Assembly: GCF_039710355.1 (NCBI RefSeq)
Contig: NZ_JBDKWZ010000030.1
Coordinates: forward strand, 1 to 39,743
Length of the DNA: 39,743 bases
Source: Rapidithrix thailandica
GTDB taxonomy: Bacteria; Bacteroidota; Bacteroidia; Cytophagales; Flammeovirgaceae
Direction of reading: 5' to 3'
Below are positions 14,486 through 23,983 of this stretch, piece by piece (within the stretch, counting starts at the first letter, position 1; each line of letters starts with the position of its first letter). The position numbers and the translations under genes are program-made. Below the pieces are notes generated by a model that had not been told where the DNA came from, ran no database searches, and was given only the letters and a program-made list of their open reading frames with translations.

Positions 14486-15004
14486 ATGATCATGGAAGAA
14501 GATTTTTATGGCATTGACAAAGAGCGAGCCCATACGCGAGCCCTTGAACTGATACCAGAGGCATTTTTTTGGAGTGGAATAGATGAATTGGCCCCTTTTG
14601 GCTCGGATGAAGGGTTTACAGCCTTAAGTGAGTTCAGAAGATGGAAGAGGGTATTTCCGGATAAACCCATTCTGGGGTGCTTACAATGGACGATAGAAAG
14701 TGTAGGGGAAATGGAGTTCGCAGAGTACAATGAGAGCTTATTGGATAGGAAAAGAATTCAGGCGCAGTTGGAAAATTCGGATTTTGATGAACATCAATAT
14801 ATTTATACCTTGGATGTCTCAGTGATTGCTACAGGGTTCGGACAGTTAATAGATGAAGGAACCATTGATCCGGAGATCAAGCCCATTCTCCGCTTGGCAA
14901 TAGACAGGCAAAAACTTTGGGCCGGATTTGCCTCTCAATGGAAATTCAAGGAGGAATATATCCAACGCTTGCAGGTGTTATCCCGGGTATTAAAAGTGGC
15001 GTGA
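14486..15004 (+). CDS. YfeS-like conserved protein
   Basis: This 172-residue cytosolic protein contains EAFFWSGIDELAPFGSDEGFTALSEFRRWK (residues about 25-54), which resembles the FFWSP-x-DE-x-x-PFG-(N/S)D-x-G signature that I recall from E. coli YfeS-type proteins. Function is unknown in that family. Start is ATG 14486 or ATG 14492 (MEEDFYG). It is preceded by a consensus promoter and followed 28 nt later by a secreted protein gene, so the two may share a transcript. Confidence 0.5.
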   Translation: MIMEEDFYGIDKERAHTRALELIPEAFFWSGIDELAPFGSDEGFTALSEFRRWKRVFPDKPILGCLQWTIESVGEMEFAEYNESLLDRKRIQAQLENSDFDEHQYIYTLDVSVIATGFGQLIDEGTIDPEIKPILRLAIDRQKLWAGFASQWKFKEEYIQRLQVLSRVLKVA

Positions 15005-15032
15005 TGGCAAGTAAATTTTAATACATAATTAG

Positions 15033-15641
15033 ATGAAAGTGATGATTCTATGTTTAGTAATTCTGATAGATTACAGTATTCTAAATGTGCAAGCGATGGA
15101 AGGTGCCAAATTATTAGATTTTCTGGCGAAAGCTCCCAACTCTCTTTTTGATTATACTACAGAGGGGATTTTGAGTGAAGAGAAAAATATTTTACTTAAA
15201 AATGGAGAATCGGAGGTTTGGAAAATTATTCGTTCTCAAGATACTTTGTTGAGTATTGAGTGTAAGTATGGAAATTCAATTGTGCACTTAATACCATTGG
15301 TAAGTAATTTTGGCTCACAGGTTATCCTTTCTTATACTGAAAACGAACGAACCTCAATGATTGAAACATGGCAAATGGAAGATGAAAAGGTATGGAAAGT
15401 ACAACTATTACCGTCTGTTAAAGCGAAGGATTTTTTTACTGAAGAACACCGGTTTGCCAATGTATCGGAATATGACAGCAATGTATCCCTGTTTATGGAG
15501 GTTCCCTCGCAGGTAATCAGCGCTACGCTAAATACCTGGATGGAGGACGAGTTTGAAGATAAAAATATAGACTATGAAATTGAGCTGAAATGGGATGGGA
15601 CGGACTTTCAAAAAATTAAACGGAAGTTGTCCCAAAAGTAG
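15033..15641 (+). CDS. Secreted protein of unknown function
   Basis: This 202-residue protein has an N-terminal signal peptide (MKVMILCLVILIDYSILNVQA) and a mature part with no recognised domain, rich in charged residues. It is probably periplasmic. It lies 28 nt after the YfeS-like gene and may be co-transcribed. Nothing more can be said from sequence; an immunity-like or stress role would be speculation. Confidence 0.55.
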   Translation: MKVMILCLVILIDYSILNVQAMEGAKLLDFLAKAPNSLFDYTTEGILSEEKNILLKNGESEVWKIIRSQDTLLSIECKYGNSIVHLIPLVSNFGSQVILSYTENERTSMIETWQMEDEKVWKVQLLPSVKAKDFFTEEHRFANVSEYDSNVSLFMEVPSQVISATLNTWMEDEFEDKNIDYEIELKWDGTDFQKIKRKLSQK

Positions 15642-15820
15642 AGAAGCTTGAACAGTTAAAATTCAGTTGGCTTTTTGGGTGCTTGCACCAAAGTTTGTTT
15701 GTACCGGGAAGGGGAATGCCCGGTGTGTTGTTTGATAAACTTCGTAAAATGACTGCAAATTCTCTTAACTTACTCCTTTTCTTTGTATCCGGAATCATTT
15801 TAAAACCAAACTCAAAAAGT

Positions 15821-16750
15821 ATGAATTCAGGGAATCAAAAAATAGGAATAGCCGGATTAGGAGGCGTGGGTGGATTTATCGGTGCCCCCCTTGTAAAGAC
15901 CTATAAAGAGAAGGAAGATGTGCAAGTTATTTTTATCTGTAGAGGAGAAACCAAAGAGCGTATCCGGCAAAAGGGTTTAACCTTTGAGTCCAATGGCGTA
16001 ATAGAAACCGTATTTCCCGGTATGGCTTCGGATGATCCTGCGGAAATCGGAACTTTGGATGTCTTACTCATTGCTTGTAAGTCTTACTCACTGGCCTCCC
16101 TGCTGGAAGAGTACAAGGGCTGTATTGGTGAAAATACGGTGATCATTCCGCTTCAAAATATGGTGAATGCAAAAGAAGTCATTCAACAGACGTTACCCGG
16201 TCGGGGAAAGGTTTTGGAAGGCTGTATTTATGTGGTATCGAATGTGAAAGAGAAAGGCTACATCCTGCATGCGGGAGGACCGGGAAAAATTTTTATTGGA
16301 GGAGAAAAACAAGAAGAGTACGCGTGGTTGGTTGAGCTGTTGCGCAAGGGAGGACTGGACATTACCTATGAAGAAGAAATTAAAAAAGTACTGTGGAAAA
16401 AGTTTCTATTTCTTTCTCCGGTGGCATCTGTGACCAGCGCTTTTCAAGTGACATTTGGCCAATTGTTAGAGAATGAGGAATTAATGAAAACCTTGGATGG
16501 TTTGATGCGGGAGGTTCAATTGTTAGCTCAGGCGAAAAACATTTCGCTATCCAACGATGATATAACGAACTTAAAAACTCTCTTGACTCAATTTCCTTAC
16601 GAGTCCAAATCCTCCCTTCAACTGGATTTTGAAAAGCACAACCGTACGGAAAAAGCCTTTTTGGTGGACTATGTGATCGAGACTGGTAAGCAATACGGAA
16701 TGGATACACCATATTATGAGCGAATAAATGATCAATTAAAGCATGGTTGA
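15821..16750 (+). CDS. panE: 2-dehydropantoate 2-reductase (ketopantoate reductase)
   Basis: This 309-residue protein of the ApbA/PanE family reduces 2-dehydropantoate to pantoate with NADPH in pantothenate and CoA synthesis, in the cytosol. The N-terminal nucleotide-binding motif GIAGLGGVGGFIG lies at about residues 9-21, followed by VIFICRGE. The segment DVLLIACKSYSL (about 89-100) contains the K-x-x-x-T/S-type loop of the family, and the C-terminal helical domain has the conserved KVLWKKFLF (about 189-197). ATG 15821 is preferred. The frame is open to ATG 15683, but the extra 46 residues are upstream of the Rossmann fold and unlike the family. Paralogues of PanE with other substrates exist, so the symbol is moderately certain. 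Confidence 0.75.
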   Translation: MNSGNQKIGIAGLGGVGGFIGAPLVKTYKEKEDVQVIFICRGETKERIRQKGLTFESNGVIETVFPGMASDDPAEIGTLDVLLIACKSYSLASLLEEYKGCIGENTVIIPLQNMVNAKEVIQQTLPGRGKVLEGCIYVVSNVKEKGYILHAGGPGKIFIGGEKQEEYAWLVELLRKGGLDITYEEEIKKVLWKKFLFLSPVASVTSAFQVTFGQLLENEELMKTLDGLMREVQLLAQAKNISLSNDDITNLKTLLTQFPYESKSSLQLDFEKHNRTEKAFLVDYVIETGKQYGMDTPYYERINDQLKHG

Positions 16751-16962
16751 ACTGCAAACCTGTTGACCGAAACGTTCAGATAATGGATTGAAAAAAATAT
16801 GCCCCGGACCCTGTTTAACATATAGTGACCGAGCAAAATAGCGAATGAAGTAGAGAAAGTCGAAAAGCTATAGCGGTCTATTCACCTTGTTACTCATTCA
16901 GCAAAAAGAGTCGAATATAGGCCGCCTCTTGGATGATTGAATAAGGGTTTGGGGCATAGGTC
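16751..16962. other. Convergent intergenic region
   Basis: Lies between the 3' ends of panE (plus) and the zinc-knuckle protein (minus). No clear hairpin/T-run terminator is visible on either strand. Confidence 0.4.
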
Positions 16963-17721
16963 TTATTTTCGAAACGGTTTGGTCAACCAGCGCCATACTC
17001 TTTTGTGCAACGGAGGGCGTTTAGTAGAAACCACAAACTCGGTTAATTCCATTTGTCGAGACAGAGACACATCATGAATATAAGAATGAGAAGGACCTAC
17101 AGTTAGCTCTTTTTGTGCATAGCCAATAAAGGTAAAGACCAAAGCTGCATCACCTTGATTCCAAAGGGAGTTAGGTATTTGAATTGTATACTTACCATCT
17201 ACATCCGTAAAAGTATGGATATTGGTTTCTTTAACCACTATCATGATACCATAGATAGGCATCATGTCTGTTGCATCTGTTACCTTACCTTGAATCTCCA
17301 CACTGTCAGAAACACTAACTTGCTTATTCTTGCCTTTCACTACTTGTTCACCTAACCGAGCGTTTTCAGAGTGTAAAAGTTCTATTTGCGGTTGGGTAGG
17401 GGCATCGCTTGCCAAAGTATTTTCTGAGGTAAAGAGGGTAGCGAGAGCTAAAAAAGCAGATTTCCACCAGTTGTTTTGGATTCTTGCTTTATTTACATTT
17501 TTGTTTTTCAACTGCTCTTCTGAATACAGTCCGCACACCGGTCCTTCTGAATTGATATAGGTCAGCGCAATTTCCAAATCACTTTTTCCCCTGAAATCAC
17601 GGATGAGGTTAGAACATTTGGTACAAATTCTACCACCTTCGGTGGGTTCCATTTCCTCCCAATACTGGTTACAAATCTTTAGTTTCGACAGGTTTAATTT
17701 ATTAAAAGTTGGGTTTTCCAT
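16963..17721 (-). CDS. Zinc-knuckle, TM and carboxypeptidase-regulatory-like protein
   Basis: This 252-residue membrane protein has an N-terminal cytoplasmic Cys cluster (CNQYW, GRICTKCSNLIRDF, GPVCGLY; Cys17, 33, 36 and 63), one TM segment at about residues 85-104 (WWKSAFLALATLFTSE), and a periplasmic carboxypeptidase D regulatory-like beta-sandwich at about 142-227 (IQGKVTDATDMMPIYGIMIVVKET...TFTDVDGKYTIQIP...FTFIGYAQKELTV). The family is common and uncharacterised in Bacteroidota. It is transcribed towards panE, with no partner gene on the same strand. Confidence 0.7.
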   Translation of the reverse strand: MENPTFNKLNLSKLKICNQYWEEMEPTEGGRICTKCSNLIRDFRGKSDLEIALTYINSEGPVCGLYSEEQLKNKNVNKARIQNNWWKSAFLALATLFTSENTLASDAPTQPQIELLHSENARLGEQVVKGKNKQVSVSDSVEIQGKVTDATDMMPIYGIMIVVKETNIHTFTDVDGKYTIQIPNSLWNQGDAALVFTFIGYAQKELTVGPSHSYIHDVSLSRQMELTEFVVSTKRPPLHKRVWRWLTKPFRK

Positions 17722-18123
17722 AGTGGTGAAATCACGGGTTTTTGGCTTTCTTATAAGGTTTTATGGATAGTAATATCCCTGAAAATAGTTATTGATTGAA
17801 ATTATACAAAACCTTTTGAAAAAGAAATGCATGATTTTTTTGCCAAAGTGTGGTCTTGATATTGAATCACGGTTCAGTGTAGATGTATTTTTATGCGGGA
17901 GTAACGATCGCGTGTCCGGTTGCCAGATTGGATATACATTTTAAAGTTCATTGCTTTTTAACAAAAGGATAATGTGGATTGAAAAATTATAACAAAGCAA
18001 AGGAGTATTTTTGTGCTTCTGGAATAATCTGTATATTACCTTGGTTTTCAATTGGATTCTATGAAAAGATGAATGTATTTGCCTGATTAATTTACTCTAT
18101 GCTACTACAACTACCTGTTTTAA
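17722..18123. other. Divergent intergenic region before the sigma factor
   Basis: About 400 nt of AT-rich sequence separates two divergent genes. A weak promoter-like pair (TTTG 18010-18013 with TATATTAC or TACCTTGG at 18032-18044) could serve the sigma gene, but neither matches well in both sequence and spacing. No RNA gene or repeat is recognised. Confidence 0.4.
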
Positions 18124-18696
18124 ATGAAAATGAGTTATAAAAACACTACATATAAAAGCTCTTTTGAAAACCAGTTTACCTTGGAAGAACTCTTTCAAGA
18201 ATTCTATAAGAAATTAGTGTACTTTTCATTTCAGTTAGTCAAAGATCAAGAAAATGCCGAAGACATCGTTCAAGAAGTCTTTATCAAATTTTGGGATAAC
18301 AGACAGGATGTTCCAGCCTCAAAACCGGCCATTCAAAACTATTTATACAAAGCGGTAAAAAATGCCAGTATGAATCTGATCCGGCATTATAAAGTACGGG
18401 ATAAGTATATAGATCAGGTTGAAAATAACTCTGTGGAAGACTCAACTGTAATCGATGCGATGATCTATGCCGAAGTCTTGGCTGAATTGCATGCGGCTAT
18501 CGAAACCCTGCCCGAAGCCTGCCAACAGATTTCCCGGTTAGGCTATTTGGAAGGAAAGTCTAACAAAGAGATCGCGCAACAATTGGATATCTCCGTGAAC
18601 ACCGTAAAAACACAAAAACAAAGAGGGCTTCAATTGCTTCGAATGAGAATCCGCCCCGAAATGCTGTACTTGATAGCACTTTGTTTTCCTATTTGA
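18124..18696 (+). CDS. ECF RNA polymerase sigma factor, FecI/RpoE type
   Basis: This 190-residue sigma-70 factor of the extracytoplasmic-function group has region 2 at about 24-95 (LFQEFYKKLVYFSFQLVKDQENAEDIVQEVFIKFWD...) and region 4 at about 125-178 (LPEACQQISRLGYLEGKSNKEIAQQLDISVNTVKTQKQRGLQLLR), whose helix-turn-helix binds -35 elements. Together with the FecR at 19304 and the SusC at 20617 it forms a signalling unit in which ligand binding at the outer membrane releases sigma activity. The stop is followed by a 600-nt gap holding an inverted repeat composite instead of the usual short spacer to fecR. Confidence 0.85.
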   Translation: MKMSYKNTTYKSSFENQFTLEELFQEFYKKLVYFSFQLVKDQENAEDIVQEVFIKFWDNRQDVPASKPAIQNYLYKAVKNASMNLIRHYKVRDKYIDQVENNSVEDSTVIDAMIYAEVLAELHAAIETLPEACQQISRLGYLEGKSNKEIAQQLDISVNTVKTQKQRGLQLLRMRIRPEMLYLIALCFPI

Positions 18697-19180
18697 CATC
18701 TTCTTTTTCCTCCAAGGGCTGTTCCCTTGGCTGTATGATTTGGCCCCTTTGGGTCCGGAACGGCCAGGTTTTTAGGTCACTAAGGGATGGGAAGTTTGTT
18801 TTTTTTCATCATGCATCCTCAGTTCAAAAGCATTCCGATCGGTCTCTTGGTCCTTTTCGGCAAAGTTTCCTGCGGACGGCCAGTCTGGTAATTGTAACGG
18901 TCTTTATCCACTCCTTAGGGATGCTCATCCAAGGCGGAGGATGTGGTTGATTTGCAGGTTATGGAGTTCATCAAAATCAGTCCTTTCCTTAAAAAAAACA
19001 CCGGGATATTTCTGGTAAGTTTGACAGGGATTTTTAAGATCAACTCTCCTAAAAGTCCCGGAGGGACGCCATCCAATAATTCAGGGTGCAGTCCTGAAAT
19101 ATAGGAAATGTAGTCAAAGCTCCGAAGGAGCAAAATACAAAAAAACAAGCTTGGGAGTAAAGATAACTCCCCGGATAATT
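18697..19180 (-). repeat. Inverted Rhs-scrap/palindrome composite between sigma gene and fecR
   Basis: Read on the minus strand the order is: palindrome right half (about 19165-19045, with GCTCC-TTC-GGAGC and GTCCC-TCC-GGGAC), diverged spacer (about 19045-18965), Rhs scrap (18960-18800: SALDEHP...DKDRYNYQ, type-B 14-mer at 18884-18871, GNFAEKDQETDRNAFELRMHD), and palindrome left half (about 18795-18700, with CCAAGGG-n5-CCCTTGG). This is the same order as in the array at 3.5-11.3 kb, so the unit has been copied 7 kb away and inverted. No toxin or immunity is present. Open frames across it are artefacts of the repeats. Confidence 0.75.
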
Positions 19181-19303
19181 TAACAACGTTAACCTGTCAA
19201 CGAATTCTAGGACGGGTCACTTGATTTAAATTTTTTTAAAAAAAATGACTCTTCTTTTCACCCACTTTTTCTTCGAAGGTGTAATAAGGATAGAAGTAAA
19301 CCC

Positions 19304-20491
19304 ATGGAAGAACATAAATACATAGATCAAATCGTCAGGCTCATTCTCAAAAGCCTTGAACACCCACTCAGTCCAGGGGAAAAAGAAAAGCTGGATAAAT
19401 GGCTTTCAATAAGTAAAAGTAATAGGGCGTTTATGGAGAAGGTTAAGGATGAGAACCGCCTGAAAAAAGAACTTGACTTTTTTGCTGCGATAGATTCAAA
19501 GGCTGCTTTTGAAAAAATGCAAAGCAAAACCCGGAAAAAGCAAATGCCTCAATTCCAGAATTTTGGAAGATATGCAGCGGCCGCAATTTTAATTTTATGG
19601 ATAGCTGCTATGGGCATCTGGAAATACGGAATGCAAGAGTCTCAAAAATCTGCAGCTCAACAAGAGGAAATTGTTCAAAACGATGTCTTACCAGGAACGG
19701 ACAAAGCCCGGCTGATTTTGGCCGATGGTTCCGTACTTCCTCTGCAAGACCTTGAAGAAGGATTGGTGAATGAAGAAGAAGGGATGCAAATTGTAAAGAT
19801 TGACCAACAAGTGATTTATAAATTGCTTGAGGGGGATGAAAGGAAAGTACCGCTTACTGAATACCACACTATTGAGATTCCGAAGGGAGGGAAGTATCAA
19901 ATCGTCTTGTCCGATGGGAGTAAAGTGTGGTTGAATTCGGCTACTACTCTCCGGTATCCCAGCCAGTTTGAAAAAGACAGAAGGCATGTTGTCTTGAATG
20001 GAGAAGCCTATTTTGAAGTCAGCCCTGACAAGCAAGCACCGTTTACCGTAGAAGCCCGGGGCACAGTGGTCAAAGTATTGGGTACCCATTTCAATATTAA
20101 GGCATATGAAAATGAACCGCTCACAAAAACCACTCTGTTGGAGGGTTCCGTAGAGGTGGGAAATCAACAACGTACACAGATTATTGTACCGGGGCAACAA
20201 GCCCAGGTAGGAGAGGACGTCCAGGTGGCGGATGTGGATTCGAAAGAAGCGGTAGCATGGAAAAACGGTTATTTCCTGTTTAACGGAACCCGGCTGGACG
20301 ACTTGTTAAGACAATTGGAAAGGTGGTATGAAATAGAGGTACATTTCACGGGTGATTTGCCACAAAAGCACTATTCGGGCACTATTACCAAAGACACCAA
20401 TTTGTCACAGGTATTGAAAATGTTAGAACTCTCCGGATCTATAAAATTTGAAATTAAAAACCAGAAACTCTATGTGATGCCATCATCTTAA
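19304..20491 (+). CDS. FecR-type anti-sigma factor / sigma regulator
   Basis: This 395-residue inner-membrane protein has a cytoplasmic N-terminal part (residues 1-88) that would bind the ECF sigma factor and a TM segment at about 92-109 (AAAAILILWIAAMGIWKYG). The periplasmic FecR domain is at about 187-270 (HTIEIPKGGKYQIVLSDGSKVWLNSATTLRYP...VVLNGEAYFEVSPD), and a C-terminal DUF4974-type domain is at about 322-392 (LDDLLRQLERWYEIEVHF...LSQVLKMLELSG), which contacts the STN domain of the cognate transporter. It is separated from its sigma gene by the repeat composite, so it may depend on its own promoter or on read-through. Confidence 0.85.
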   Translation: MEEHKYIDQIVRLILKSLEHPLSPGEKEKLDKWLSISKSNRAFMEKVKDENRLKKELDFFAAIDSKAAFEKMQSKTRKKQMPQFQNFGRYAAAAILILWIAAMGIWKYGMQESQKSAAQQEEIVQNDVLPGTDKARLILADGSVLPLQDLEEGLVNEEEGMQIVKIDQQVIYKLLEGDERKVPLTEYHTIEIPKGGKYQIVLSDGSKVWLNSATTLRYPSQFEKDRRHVVLNGEAYFEVSPDKQAPFTVEARGTVVKVLGTHFNIKAYENEPLTKTTLLEGSVEVGNQQRTQIIVPGQQAQVGEDVQVADVDSKEAVAWKNGYFLFNGTRLDDLLRQLERWYEIEVHFTGDLPQKHYSGTITKDTNLSQVLKMLELSGSIKFEIKNQKLYVMPSS

Positions 20492-20519
20492 ACACAGTAG
20501 CAAAGAGTAACCATAAAAA

Positions 20520-20547
20520 TACCGGTAACGTGGGGATGTCACCGGTA
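20520..20547. other. Hairpin between fecR and susC
   Basis: TACCGGT (20520-20526) pairs with ACCGGTA (20541-20547) around a GC-rich loop. There is no T-run, so it is not a standard terminator. It could affect mRNA processing or read-through into the transporter gene. Confidence 0.4.
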
Positions 20548-20616
20548 CACACAAGGCTTACTTCTCGCTAGATTTCGACATATAACTTGAATTTATCACC
20601 TTGAAACTGCAAATGT

Positions 20617-23600
20617 ATGAAATTAACGTATCTGTTCAAAGGTAGGGGCTGGTACTTCTATGCCCCTCCAAAACCTTTATGGATTATGAGGTTGACCTTG
20701 TTTTTGACGCTGGCTTTGAGCTTTCAATTAACGGCAAAAAGCCATTCGCAAGTCATCACCGTCTCTGAAAAAAATAGCTCTTTAGTCTCTTTATTAAAGG
20801 CCATTGAAAGCCAAACGGAGTATCATTTTATCTACAATGACGAGTTGATGGAAATGGCCAAGCCGGTCAGTATCAGAGCAAAAAATATAAGCCTGGAAAA
20901 AGCACTGAATCAGATTTTTGTCAAACAGCCCCTTTCTTACAACTTTATGGGCAAATACATTGTGATAAAGCCCAAAGAAGAATCCCTTCCTAAAGCCATT
21001 ACGGTAACGGGTACTGTATATGACGAAGGAGGGGCCCCGCTTCCCGGAGCAGCGATCCGGATCAAGGGAAAAACGCAAGGGACTATTTCCGATGAAGAGG
21101 GTAAATACCGTTTGGCAGGCATTGAGGAAGAGGATGTGCTGATCATTTCTTATATCGGTTATACCACACAGGAAATTCAAGTAAACAAGCGAACGGAGAT
21201 TGACATCACGATGCAGGTTTCTACCAGTGCGCTTTCTGAAGTGGTGGTGATCGGGTACGGCTCTCAGGAACGCAATGAAGTAACCAGTGCTATTTCTTCA
21301 TTTAAACCTTCCGAAGTGGATACAAGGCCTGTATTAGGCCCCGATCAGTTAGTGCAAGGAAGAATGCCGGGAGTGTTGGTTTCTGCCGGAGGAGGAACAC
21401 CCGGTAGCAATGTGCGGGTGAGTGTGCGGGGCATCGGTTCGTTAAGTGCTCAAAACGAACCCTTGTATGTGGTGGACGGAATCCCCTTGGTCAACCATAA
21501 TGCAGCCTTGTACAATTTAGGAGAAGGAATGAATCCCCTGGCGGAATTGAACCCCAATGATATCGAATCCATCGAAGTATTGAAAGATGCGGCTTCTGCG
21601 GCAATTTACGGCTCCAGGGCTACTAATGGAGTGATCATCATCACTACAAAAACCGGGAAATCGGGGGTGTCCAAACTGGATATCAACGCTAGTTATGGGG
21701 TGCAAAATTTGCCGAATTTAGACAATGTTAAAATGGCTGATTCGGATTTGTACCTGGAAGTGCTCAACGAAGGAATCAACAATTATAACCAACAAAACGG
21801 TTATCAGCCGGGCGACAAAAATTTTGTCCGGTACAGGGAAAATCCTTACCCGGGCCTTGATGATACCGATTGGATAGATTTGGTATTGCAACAAGCAAAA
21901 ATGACGAATGTAAACCTGTCTTTTTCCAGTGGAACGGAGAAAACGAAACTCTATGTATCAGGGAGTTATTTGGATCAAGAGGGTGTGATTATTAGCAACC
22001 GGTTTAGAAAATATACGGGCAAGTTAAATATCAACCATAAGTTGTTAGACTGGTTGAAAGTGGGAACTAACTCTACGTTGAGTTTTTCCAGAAACAACCG
22101 GATACCCAATTCGAATATAGGTTCCTCCGTATTGCTGAGAAGTGTAGGGCAACGCCCATTCGATCGTCCGTACAAACCCAATGGGGAGTATTATGTGGGT
22201 GGTACGGAAGAATTAATCTTTCATAACAATCAACAGATCATCAATGAGCAAGATGCAAAATTGGATAATTACCGTTACCTGGGAAATTTCTTTGCCAACC
22301 TGCAATTGCATAAAAACCTGTACCTGGAGAACTCTTTGGGAATAGACGCAATCTATACCGAGGACTTTCTATACTATAAAGCAACGCACCCTTACGGAAC
22401 AGGAAGTGGTAGAATACTGGATCGAAGAAGGTTGATAGGAAATGTCTTAATTGAAAATACTTTGCATTATGATAAAACCTTTGGCGATTTAAGTTTTTCG
22501 GCACTGGTCGGTCATTCGTTCCAAAAAGTCAGCACAAGTACTTCTTATATAGACGGTAGAGGCTTCCCCTCCCCATCATTTGATGTGATTTCCGTGGCAG
22601 GTGAAATTGCCGGAGCATCTACAGGCTTCGGAGAAAGTGCCTTGGATTCCTATTATTCCAGAGTAAACCTTTCTTGGGCAGGTAAATATTTAATGAGTCT
22701 CTCCCTGCGGGCCGATGGCTCTTCCAAGTTTTCAAATGCCAAGCGTTATGGAGCTTTCCCTTCCGTCTCTTTAGGATGGAATGTTTCAAAAGAAAAGTTC
22801 TGGAATGTAAAAGGGGCCGAATTGAAAGTCCGGACGAGTTTTGGAGCCACTGGTAACCAAGATGGCATCGGAAGTTATGCCTATCAAGCCTTGATGGGTG
22901 GAGGTGCAAATTATGGAACTAATAGCGGAATTGCCATTACGACTTTTGGGAATGAAAACCTCACCTGGGAAACTGCCGAACAATTTGATATTGGGATCGA
23001 CTTGTCTTTATTCGAAGGCAAAATCAATTTCACAACGGATTATTTTGTCAAAAATACCAACAACTTATTGTACAGCATGCCTATCCATGCAACCAGTGGG
23101 TTTACCAGTATCACCAGTAACATCGGCTCTATGCAAAACAAAGGCTTGGAGTTTATGTTGAATGTAAATCAAAACCTCGGTCCGGTGGAATGGTCCTCTG
23201 ACTTTAATATTTCCTTTATCCGGAATGAATTGACCAATCTGTTAGGAGACGAACCACTGTTGATTGGGGCCAACAGGACTTTACAAGTAGGGGAAGAAGT
23301 AGGCAGCTTTTATATGTATAAAATGTTGGGTATTTTCCAGTCGGACGAAGAAATTCCTCAAACCTTATTTGATCAAGGAGTAAGGGCTGGTGACGTCCAT
23401 TACGAAGATGTCAACGGAGATGGCTTGATCAATGTGGACGACCGTCAGGTTATCGGTTCATCCAATCCGGATTTTTATGGAGGATGGAACAATCGCTTTC
23501 GCTATAAAAACTTCGATTTTAATGTGTTTTTTACCTACGCCCAAGGCTTTGAGGTCTATGCGCCTTGGCGTATCGTCACCGATCGTTTGGGAATTGGTTT

Positions 23601-23967
23601 TCAGGGGATGAGAGAAGAGGTCGCCTTGAACCGTTGGACCGGGCCGGGCAGCAGTAATGATGTGCCCCGGGCTATCTACGGAAGTGGTTATAATATCCAA
23701 AATTCCTCTCGCTTTTTGGAAGATGGGTCTTACATCCGTTTGCGCTCCCTGTCTTTGGGTTATACCCTTCCGGAAAATTTGTCTTCCAAATTAAAACTAT
23801 CGAAACTGCGGGTGTACTTTCAAGGAGATAACCTGTGGTTGATCAGTAAGTACTCGGGCTTGGACCCTGAGGTGACCAAGAATTTTGATCCGAGGTTTAT
23901 GGCTGAAGATAATTTCAATTTGCCTCAACCCAGATCATTCAGTTTCGGAATCAATGCCAGCTTCTAA
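20617..23967 (+). CDS. SusC/RagA-type TonB-dependent receptor with STN signalling domain
   Basis: This 1116-residue outer-membrane transporter has a signal peptide (about residues 24-45, ending in AKSHSQ) and an STN signalling domain at about 52-115 (SLLKAIESQTEYHFIYNDELM...SLEKALNQIF...), which contacts FecR. A carboxypeptidase-regulatory domain lies at about 127-200 (GTVYDEGGAPLPGAAIRIKGKTQG...GKYRLAG). A TonB-box/plug region follows (SEVVVIGYGSQERNEVTSAIS, about 208-330, with VRVSVRGIGSL and AAIYGSRATNGVIIITTK), then a 22-stranded barrel ending in an aromatic residue (INASF). It imports a ligand together with SusD using TonB energy. The STN domain shows it is transcription-regulated through FecI/FecR. 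Substrate is not deducible from this protein alone. Confidence 0.9.
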   Translation: MKLTYLFKGRGWYFYAPPKPLWIMRLTLFLTLALSFQLTAKSHSQVITVSEKNSSLVSLLKAIESQTEYHFIYNDELMEMAKPVSIRAKNISLEKALNQIFVKQPLSYNFMGKYIVIKPKEESLPKAITVTGTVYDEGGAPLPGAAIRIKGKTQGTISDEEGKYRLAGIEEEDVLIISYIGYTTQEIQVNKRTEIDITMQVSTSALSEVVVIGYGSQERNEVTSAISSFKPSEVDTRPVLGPDQLVQGRMPGVLVSAGGGTPGSNVRVSVRGIGSLSAQNEPLYVVDGIPLVNHNAALYNLGEGMNPLAELNPNDIESIEVLKDAASAAIYGSRATNGVIIITTKTGKSGVSKLDINASYGVQNLPNLDNVKMADSDLYLEVLNEGINNYNQQNGYQPGDKNFVRYRENPYPGLDDTDWIDLVLQQAKMTNVNLSFSSGTEKTKLYVSGSYLDQEGVIISNRFRKYTGKLNINHKLLDWLKVGTNSTLSFSRNNRIPNSNIGSSVLLRSVGQRPFDRPYKPNGEYYVGGTEELIFHNNQQIINEQDAKLDNYRYLGNFFANLQLHKNLYLENSLGIDAIYTEDFLYYKATHPYGTGSGRILDRRRLIGNVLIENTLHYDKTFGDLSFSALVGHSFQKVSTSTSYIDGRGFPSPSFDVISVAGEIAGASTGFGESALDSYYSRVNLSWAGKYLMSLSLRADGSSKFSNAKRYGAFPSVSLGWNVSKEKFWNVKGAELKVRTSFGATGNQDGIGSYAYQALMGGGANYGTNSGIAITTFGNENLTWETAEQFDIGIDLSLFEGKINFTTDYFVKNTNNLLYSMPIHATSGFTSITSNIGSMQNKGLEFMLNVNQNLGPVEWSSDFNISFIRNELTNLLGDEPLLIGANRTLQVGEEVGSFYMYKMLGIFQSDEEIPQTLFDQGVRAGDVHYEDVNGDGLINVDDRQVIGSSNPDFYGGWNNRFRYKNFDFNVFFTYAQGFEVYAPWRIVTDRLGIGFQGMREEVALNRWTGPGSSNDVPRAIYGSGYNIQNSSRFLEDGSYIRLRSLSLGYTLPENLSSKLKLSKLRVYFQGDNLWLISKYSGLDPEVTKNFDPRFMAEDNFNLPQPRSFSFGINASF

Positions 23968-23983
23968 TAAAACCTATTAAGAC

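Noticed and set aside
14174..14533. Short open frames on both strands in the 14.1-14.5 kb gap
   Set aside because: They overlap a terminator candidate and a consensus promoter, and show no domain or ribosome-binding site.
15683..15820. 46-residue N-terminal extension of PanE
   Set aside because: The Rossmann motif starts a few residues after ATG 15821. The extension has no family counterpart and spans the likely promoter region.
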